A stretch of DNA of 64,000 nucleotides from Chlorobaculum parvum NCIB 8327 (GTDB lineage: Bacteria > Bacteroidota > Chlorobiia > Chlorobiales > Chlorobiaceae). Position 1 is the stretch's first letter, and every line of letters starts with the position of its first letter. Both the position numbers and the translations under genes were made by a program. The notes under the pieces are model-generated. The model was not told the DNA's origin, did not search any database, and saw only the letters and a list, made by a program, of their open reading frames with translations. Positions 59,329-64,000 of the stretch are shown here, in pieces. The stretch is taken from NCBI RefSeq assembly GCF_000020505.1, contig NC_011027.1:1720001-1784000 (forward strand), in the 5' to 3' direction.

Positions 59329-59637
59329 ATGGACAAACCGAAACATCACATCTTCGTCTGCGCAAGCTTCCGCGCCGCGGGCGCTCCTCAGGGCATCTGC
59401 CACAAGAAAGAGGCGCTCGGACTCATCCCCTACCTTGAGAGCGAGCTTGCCGACCGCGGCATGAGCGACACAGCCGTCTCGGCCACGGCCTGCCTGAACC
59501 TGTGCGAAAAAGGCCCGGTTGTGGTCGTCTATCCCGAAAATTTCTGGTACGGCGAGATCGACAGCGAGGACAAGATTGATGAAATCCTCGACGCACTCGA
59601 AGAGGGCGAAGCTTGTGAAGATCACCTGATCAACTGA
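59329..59637 (+). CDS. Thioredoxin-like [2Fe-2S] ferredoxin (Shethna type)
   Basis: A 102-residue protein with the four-Cys pattern Cys11, Cys24, Cys55 and Cys59 (FVCASFRAAG...GICHKKEA...ATACLNLCEKGP), characteristic of thioredoxin-like 2Fe-2S ferredoxins. A member of this family protects Azotobacter nitrogenase from oxygen by binding it, and others occur in nif clusters. An electron-transfer or protective role with nitrogenase is inferred from the position after nifB. A strong terminator follows. Confidence 0.9.
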   Translation: MDKPKHHIFVCASFRAAGAPQGICHKKEALGLIPYLESELADRGMSDTAVSATACLNLCEKGPVVVVYPENFWYGEIDSEDKIDEILDALEEGEACEDHLIN

Positions 59638-59661
59638 TTTCTTCCTTCCCTTCAGGAAGCC

Positions 59662-59713
59662 GGGGGGCTCTGCGTTGTGTTAACTGGAGACACAAAGTAT
59701 CCCCCCTTTTTTT
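59662..59713 (+). terminator. Terminator of the nif operon
   Basis: GGGGGG (59662-59667) pairs with CCCCCC (59701-59706), and TTGTGT (59675-59680) with ACACAA (59690-59695), followed by seven T. It separates the nif operon from the molybdenum genes. Confidence 0.85.
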
Positions 59714-59798
59714 CGAAAATCGTTATTACCTTACGTACATATCGACAGACATTTTGATCCTGTCGATGCAAACAGATTGCCTGTTTTTTTGTGCCTTT

Positions 59799-59822
59799 CG
59801 TTATAACCTGAAATACAAAACG
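59799..59822. promoter_or_regulatory. ModE-like operator 1 (before the cytochrome c gene)
   Basis: CGTTATAACC-TGAAA-TACAAAACG, 24 bp, ending 9 nt before ATG 59832. The TATAAC inside it could be a -10 box. The element recurs before the receptor gene and modA at nearly the same distance from the start codon. Confidence 0.65.
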
Positions 59823-59831
59823 ATCAGACTG

Positions 59832-60230
59832 ATGAAACCATTGACAACACTGCTTCTTGGAAGCGCACTGATTGCTGCCTCGCCTGAAGCTGCGCACTCA
59901 TCAGAGTCCCCATCGAAGGGCCAGGAGCTCTACCTGCAACACTGCAGCAGTTGCCACACCATGACGCCCCCGCCGGCAACAGCCCCGCCGATCATTGGGC
60001 TCGCGCACTTCTACCATAAAGCATTCGATGACCGCGAGGCTGGCGTCCGCCATATCATGGATTTCATAGCCAACCCCGAACCCGGCAAATCGAAGCTCCG
60101 CGCCCCGGCCATTTCCCGGTTCGGGCTGATGCCGTCCGTCGAACTCACCGAAACAGAACTCAGGACGGTGGCGGAATGGATGTGGAACCAGTATGACCCG
60201 GCTTTCACTCCGCCGGACTGCCCTGAATGA
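59832..60230 (+). CDS. Small periplasmic c-type cytochrome
   Basis: A 132-residue protein with a signal peptide (PLTTLLLGSALIAASPEAAHS; cleavage near residue 22-24), one haem motif CSSCH (38-42) and a candidate distal Met in ISRFGLMPSVELTE. A class I monohaem cytochrome of unknown partner. ATG 59832 was chosen because the upstream frame would disrupt the signal sequence. The operator-like element before it and the receptor gene 68 bp after it tie it to the molybdenum genes; its role there is not obvious. Confidence 0.85.
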   Translation: MKPLTTLLLGSALIAASPEAAHSSESPSKGQELYLQHCSSCHTMTPPPATAPPIIGLAHFYHKAFDDREAGVRHIMDFIANPEPGKSKLRAPAISRFGLMPSVELTETELRTVAEWMWNQYDPAFTPPDCPE

Positions 60231-60267
60231 GAAGAGCAAAAGAGCATAACGGCATTTTTTTGTCCCC

Positions 60268-60291
60268 CGTTATAACCAGAAATACACAACA
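60268..60291. promoter_or_regulatory. ModE-like operator 2 (before the TonB-dependent receptor)
   Basis: CGTTATAACC-AGAAA-TACACAACA, 24 bp, ending 7 nt before ATG 60299. It differs from operator 1 at three positions. Confidence 0.65.
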
Positions 60292-60298
60292 CACAACC

Positions 60299-62500
60299 AT
60301 GAAAAAAACATCACTCATAGCCCTCCTTGCGCTGCTTTCCGCTACGGCAAAGGCAGAGGAAGAACCGACCCTGCTGGCGCTCAACGTCTGGACGGGCCCG
60401 GAAATTACCGTCTCCGGCAAGAAAGGCGATCTGCTCAACAAGATCGCCGGAAAGGAGTCCGAAGTGCTCAATCCGTCTCAAATGTCGGTTTATAAAATCA
60501 TCAACATGATGCCATCGGTCAGCCAGCAGAGCGTCGATCCGTACGGACTGGCCGATACCGTGAACTACCACGAGGCGTTCCGCTTCCGCGGCGTCGAAGC
60601 GACCGCCGGCGGCGTTCCGGCCACCACGGCCAACGTCGAGGGGCTGCCGGTCACCGGGCGGCCGGGCGGCGGCGCGACAATCTATGACCTCGAAAACATG
60701 GAGAACGTCGCGGTTTACAGCGGCGTCATGCCCGCGAACGTCGGCCTCGGCATCGCCGACGTGGGCGGCAAGATCGACATGGAGATCAAGCGCCCCGAAA
60801 GTGAGTTCGGCGTGGCCTTCAAGCAGAGCATCGGCAGCCACAACTTCAGCCGCACCTACCTGCGCGTCGACACCGGCGATCTCGGCAGCGGCCTGAAAGC
60901 GTTCGTCTCGGGATCGACGAGCTATGCCGAAAAATGGAAAGGATACGGCGCGAGCAACCGCAACAACCTGATGTTCGGCCTGACCGAGCAGTTCAGCGAC
61001 AAGGTGAAACTCGAAGCCTTCGCCACGTGGAGCAAGGGCAACATTCATCCATACAGAGCGCTGAGCTACGCGCAGATTCAGGATCTGGACAGCGCTTACG
61101 ACACCGATTACAGCAACGACCCGACCGCCTACGACTACTACGGCTACAACAAAAACGAGTTCGAGGACTGGATGGTGATGGCCAACCTTGAAATCAAAAC
61201 CGGCGAAAAGTCGAAGCTGAACGTCAAGCCCTACTACTGGAGCGACAAGGGCTACTACATGGAAACCATCACGCTGCCGAACGGCTCGCCCAACATCCGC
61301 CGCTGGGACATCGACCACGACCTGAAGGGCATTCTGGCCGAATACACCACCACCGTCGGCAACGTCGATCTCGACTTCGGCTACCTCTACCATACGCAGA
61401 AACGCCCCGGCCCGCCGAACTCGTGGAAGAACTACACGCTCAGCGGCAACACGCTCGTGTTCAGCAAATGGGCGATTCTCTCCAACGACTCCAGCCACGA
61501 GCTGCACGAGCCGTTCATCGAAGCGAAGTACCGTGTTGGCGACTGGACGCTCGAAGGCGGCGTAAAGTATGTCAACTACGCCCTGCCCTCGATCCTCACC
61601 TACACCACGACGGCAGGTGATGTCAGCTACGACGAAGCGATGGAATCGGCTACGCTCGTCCCCTTCAAAAGCGCTGAAAGTACCAAAACCTTCAGCCGCC
61701 TGTTTCCCGATGCCCGGCTCACGCGCATGATCGGCAACAACACGTCACTCCACCTGGCTTATGGCGAGAGCTACGTCACGCACGTCGATATCTACCCCTA
61801 CTACATCTCGCAGGCCGCGCTGAACACGGTCATTCCGTTCGAGGAGCTGTGGGACAAGCGAGCCATGGAGATTTCCAGAAACGTCGAGCTCGGCATGAAA
61901 ATCACCGGCAACACCTGGAGTATCTCGCCCACGATTTACTACTCCAAACACAGCAACAAGCAGGCCGTCTTGTATGATACTGACCTCGACGCGACCTACC
62001 CGATGAACAGCGCCGACGCCACCGGCTACGGCTTCGAGCTGGAGGGTGAATACAAGCCGTCGAGCAAGCTCAAATGCTACGGATCGTTCTCGTGGAACCG
62101 CTTCTCGTTCGATCAGGCGATCTACTCCGACGCTACAGGCTCGCTCATCGACGTCAAGGGAATGCAGGTACCCGACGCGCCGGAGTTCATGGCCAAGGGG
62201 CTGGTGAGCTACACGGTCGGTGACGTCACCATCTCGCCGGTCGTGCGGTACATGTCATCGCGCTATGGCGACGTGCAGCACACCCAGAAGATCGACGGCA
62301 CGACGCTTTTCGACCTCGACCTCACCTGGAGCCGCCCGATTGCCGGACTGCGCAACGTGGACTGCTCGCTGTCGTTCATCAACCTGTTCGACACGAAATA
62401 TGTCAGCATGATCAGCGCCTCCGACTACAAAACCCTGAAGACCTCCTACCAGCCCGGAGCGCCCTTCACGGTGGTAGCATCGGTAGCGATCCATTACTGA
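60299..62500 (+). CDS. TonB-dependent outer-membrane receptor, candidate molybdate/tungstate receptor
   Basis: A 733-residue protein with a signal peptide (KKTSLIALLALLSATAKA), an N-terminal plug domain (about 30-170: EITVSGKKGDLL, SVYKIINMMPSVSQQSVDPYG, FRFRGVEATAGG, VAVYSGVMPANVGLG), and a beta-barrel rich in alternating aromatic residues, with a final strand ending VVASVAIHY. ATG 60299 was chosen from the signal peptide. TonB-dependent receptors import metal chelates, cobalamin or other scarce solutes. Position between nif and modE/modA plus the shared operator suggest molybdate (or a molybdenum chelate) as substrate; this is inference. No exbB, exbD or tonB nearby. Confidence 0.85.
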   Translation: MKKTSLIALLALLSATAKAEEEPTLLALNVWTGPEITVSGKKGDLLNKIAGKESEVLNPSQMSVYKIINMMPSVSQQSVDPYGLADTVNYHEAFRFRGVEATAGGVPATTANVEGLPVTGRPGGGATIYDLENMENVAVYSGVMPANVGLGIADVGGKIDMEIKRPESEFGVAFKQSIGSHNFSRTYLRVDTGDLGSGLKAFVSGSTSYAEKWKGYGASNRNNLMFGLTEQFSDKVKLEAFATWSKGNIHPYRALSYAQIQDLDSAYDTDYSNDPTAYDYYGYNKNEFEDWMVMANLEIKTGEKSKLNVKPYYWSDKGYYMETITLPNGSPNIRRWDIDHDLKGILAEYTTTVGNVDLDFGYLYHTQKRPGPPNSWKNYTLSGNTLVFSKWAILSNDSSHELHEPFIEAKYRVGDWTLEGGVKYVNYALPSILTYTTTAGDVSYDEAMESATLVPFKSAESTKTFSRLFPDARLTRMIGNNTSLHLAYGESYVTHVDIYPYYISQAALNTVIPFEELWDKRAMEISRNVELGMKITGNTWSISPTIYYSKHSNKQAVLYDTDLDATYPMNSADATGYGFELEGEYKPSSKLKCYGSFSWNRFSFDQAIYSDATGSLIDVKGMQVPDAPEFMAKGLVSYTVGDVTISPVVRYMSSRYGDVQHTQKIDGTTLFDLDLTWSRPIAGLRNVDCSLSFINLFDTKYVSMISASDYKTLKTSYQPGAPFTVVASVAIHY

Positions 62501-62552
62501 TCGACGAACTTTTTTCGATGTGTTCTCCCCTGTTCTTTCTCCGTTACACTGC

Positions 62553-62584
62553 ATCCCGGCGGCTGGTTCCCGCCGGGATTTTAT
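62553..62584 (+). terminator. Terminator of the receptor gene
   Basis: A 10-bp stem ATCCCGGCGG/CCGCCGGGAT (62553-62562 with 62570-62579) followed by TTTTAT. Confidence 0.8.
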
Positions 62585-62640
62585 GCTTGAGGGTTCTATA
62601 TTACCACATGACCATTTATGAACAGTAACGGACTTTACCC

Positions 62641-63450
62641 GTGAGCAAAACCAAAGACCCCATCGGAATCGAAGGCTCGATCTGGTTCCAGAAATCGCAG
62701 AACCGCTTTCTCGGCGGCGACCGCATCGAACTGCTTGAACGGATCGAGGAGCTGGGCTCGATCAACAGCGCGGCCAAAGCGGTCGGCATCAGCTACAAAA
62801 CCGCGTGGCATCTGGTGAACATGATGAACAACCTCTCCGACAAACCGCTCGTCGAGCGCATGACCGGCGGAAAGGGCGGCGGCGGCACCGTGCTCACGCG
62901 CGAAGGCCGGCAGGTGGTCGAAAAGTACCGCATCGTGCAGGACGAGCACCGCAAGTTCCTCGAAAACCTTGAAGAGCGGCTGGGCGAAACCGGCAACCTC
63001 TACCAGTTTTTGAGGAGGATTTCAATGCGGATCAGCGCGCGCAATACCTTTGCCGGAACCATCGCCGACATCGTCAAGGGCGCGGTCAATTCTGAAATCA
63101 CCATCACGCTCAACGGCGGCCAGCACATCGTCTCGGTCATCACCAATGGCGCAGTCGACAACCTCGGCCTCAAAGAGGGCATGAGCGCCTACGCCATCAT
63201 CAAGTCCAACGCAGTCATCGTGGGCCGCGATCTGCACAACACGAAGCTCAGCACCCGCAACATCATGTGCGGCACCGTGCAGCGCGTCATCGACGGCCCC
63301 GTCAGCAGCGAAGTGGATATCGACATCGGCGGAGGCAACATCATCTCGGCCATCATCACCAAAACCAGCTCCCGCAAACTCGGCTTCAAAGAGGGCGAAC
63401 ACGCCTGCACCATTTTCAAAGCCTCAGACGTCATTATCGGGGTGAATTAA
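62641..63450 (+). CDS. modE: Molybdate-responsive regulator ModE
   Basis: A 269-residue repressor/activator. The N-terminal winged helix is LLERIEELGSINSAAKAVGISYKTAWHLVNMMNNL with the typical wing TGGKGGGGTVLT; two TOBE (Mop) domains follow (ISARNTFAGTIADIVKGAVNSE; LSTRNIMCGTVQRVIDGPVSSE), which bind molybdate or tungstate. The start is GTG 62641. Full-length ModE with Mo bound represses molybdate-uptake genes. It is followed by modA after 97 bp, and the three ModE-like boxes around it are its likely targets. Confidence 0.95.
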   Translation: MSKTKDPIGIEGSIWFQKSQNRFLGGDRIELLERIEELGSINSAAKAVGISYKTAWHLVNMMNNLSDKPLVERMTGGKGGGGTVLTREGRQVVEKYRIVQDEHRKFLENLEERLGETGNLYQFLRRISMRISARNTFAGTIADIVKGAVNSEITITLNGGQHIVSVITNGAVDNLGLKEGMSAYAIIKSNAVIVGRDLHNTKLSTRNIMCGTVQRVIDGPVSSEVDIDIGGGNIISAIITKTSSRKLGFKEGEHACTIFKASDVIIGVN

Positions 63451-63458
63451 TGGATAAT

Positions 63459-63490
63459 TGTAGGGGCAGTCCCGACTTGCCGGGATGCCC
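63459..63490. repeat. REP-like unit between modE and modA
   Basis: TTGTAGGGGCAGTCCCGACT...GGGATGCCC is a single REP-type unit, head matching the other copies (TGTAGGGGCAG). It lies just upstream of operator 3. Confidence 0.6.
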
Positions 63491-63516
63491 ATCCACGCAT
63501 GCCTATGAACGCCTAG

Positions 63517-63540
63517 CGCTATAACCACACAGAAACAACG
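63517..63540. promoter_or_regulatory. ModE-like operator 3 (before modA)
   Basis: CGCTATAACC-ACACA-GAAACAACG, 24 bp, ending 7 nt before ATG 63548. Compared with operator 1 it keeps CG-TATAACC and the AACG end but varies in the middle. Confidence 0.6.
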
Positions 63541-63547
63541 AATTCTA

Positions 63548-64000
63548 ATGCTCCGACAGATAAAACCCCTGCTCATCGCACTCCTGCTCGCCCTGACCGC
63601 CACCCCGGCACTTGCTGGTGAAATCCGACTCGCGGCAGGCATGGGCATGAAAGAAGTGCTGAACGTGCTCACGACCGATTTCACGAAAGCGCACCCCGGC
63701 ACGACCTTCATCAAAACCTACGCGGCGGCGGGCGCGCTGGCCATGCAGATCGAAAACGGTGCACCGATCGACCTGTACATTTCAGCCGATACCAAGTGGG
63801 TGAACTATCTGCAAAAGAAAAACCTGATTGACGGAAAATGGGTCGCGCCCTTCGCCTGGAACGACATCGTTGTGGTCGGCAGACCGTCGCTGAAGATTGG
63901 ATCGATGCAGGATCTAACGAAGCTCAAACGAATCGCCATCGGCAACCCCACCAGCGCCCCTGCCGGTGAATCGGCGATGGAAGCGTTCCGAAACGCTGGC
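63548..64000 (+). CDS. modA: Molybdate-binding periplasmic protein, N-terminal part
   Basis: The first 151 codons are present; the gene runs off the window. A signal peptide (PLLIALLLALTATPALA; cleavage at ALA-GEIR, about residue 23) is followed by the ModA core: LAAGMGMKEVLNVLTTDFTKAHPG, YAAAGALAMQIENGAPIDLYISAD, and VGRPSLKI. ModA hands molybdate or tungstate to the ModBC importer, whose genes presumably follow. It lies behind a ModE-like box. Confidence 0.93.
   Translation, partial: MLRQIKPLLIALLLALTATPALAGEIRLAAGMGMKEVLNVLTTDFTKAHPGTTFIKTYAAAGALAMQIENGAPIDLYISADTKWVNYLQKKNLIDGKWVAPFAWNDIVVVGRPSLKIGSMQDLTKLKRIAIGNPTSAPAGESAMEAFRNAG

Overview
The window is chromosomal DNA of a green sulfur bacterium (Chlorobiaceae), most likely of the Chlorobaculum type. 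The strongest marker is a complete Fenna-Matthews-Olson bacteriochlorophyll a protein gene (16493-17590). Supporting markers are a TrxR-like ferredoxin-NADP reductase, a flavodoxin-like protein with a protochlorophyllide-reductase-type C-terminal domain, an archaeal/eukaryal-type prolyl-tRNA synthetase, and a nif cluster ordered nifH-nifI1-nifI2-nifD-nifK-nifE-nifN-nifB. From memory the FMO sequence is very close to, but not identical with, that of C. tepidum, so I assign a relative rather than a strain. Most of the window looks GC-rich; the stretch around 47.0-48.9 kb is visibly AT-rich and looks imported.

Layout. 1-16 kb: end of a gap gene, two tandem flavodoxin-like genes, the heat-shock operon hrcA-grpE-dnaJ, prmC, a DUF4412 exported protein, proS, a 2-Cys peroxiredoxin, a purine permease with a nitrilase-family enzyme, ispE, a SPOR protein, a sigma-54 activator without sensor domain, and lnt. 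16-28.7 kb: fmoA, a MerR-like regulator, an MsbA-like ABC exporter, a B12-binding radical SAM enzyme, mutS, a small membrane protein, rplU-rpmA, mdh, a Rop-like small protein, and an nfeD-stomatin pair. 29-34 kb: a tight leftward operon FNR-menA-aguB-M48 protease-aguA. 34-43.6 kb: a Cys-rich small protein, hisF, a frameshifted CIA30-family gene, tatA, a lipoprotein, an antitoxin whose toxin seems destroyed, a REP-associated (RAYT) transposase embedded in its own REP pairs, the phosphoketolase/acetate kinase pair, and hpt.

43.9-64 kb is a nitrogen-fixation and molybdenum island. It starts with nifV-nifA. A short foreign-looking segment follows (a frameshifted OLD-family nuclease and a pentapeptide-like beta-helix protein). 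Then come the nifH-to-nifB operon behind a consensus -24/-12 promoter, a Shethna-type 2Fe-2S ferredoxin and a strong terminator. Beyond the terminator lie a small cytochrome c, a TonB-dependent outer-membrane receptor, modE and the start of modA. The cytochrome, the receptor and modA each carry the same 24-bp element 7-9 nt before the start codon, and this element resembles the ModE operator. I read the segment as a ModE regulon supplying molybdenum to nitrogenase, with a candidate outer-membrane molybdate receptor and a c-type cytochrome as unusual members. This is the most interesting proposal from the window.

Several repeat families also occur: REP/RAYT palindromes, a ~130-bp MITE-like element (two copies), a bipartite stem-loop repeat (three copies), and a ~95-bp repeat ending in a perfect palindrome (two copies around the nifV-nifA/OLD block). 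No tRNA, rRNA or CRISPR array was seen.
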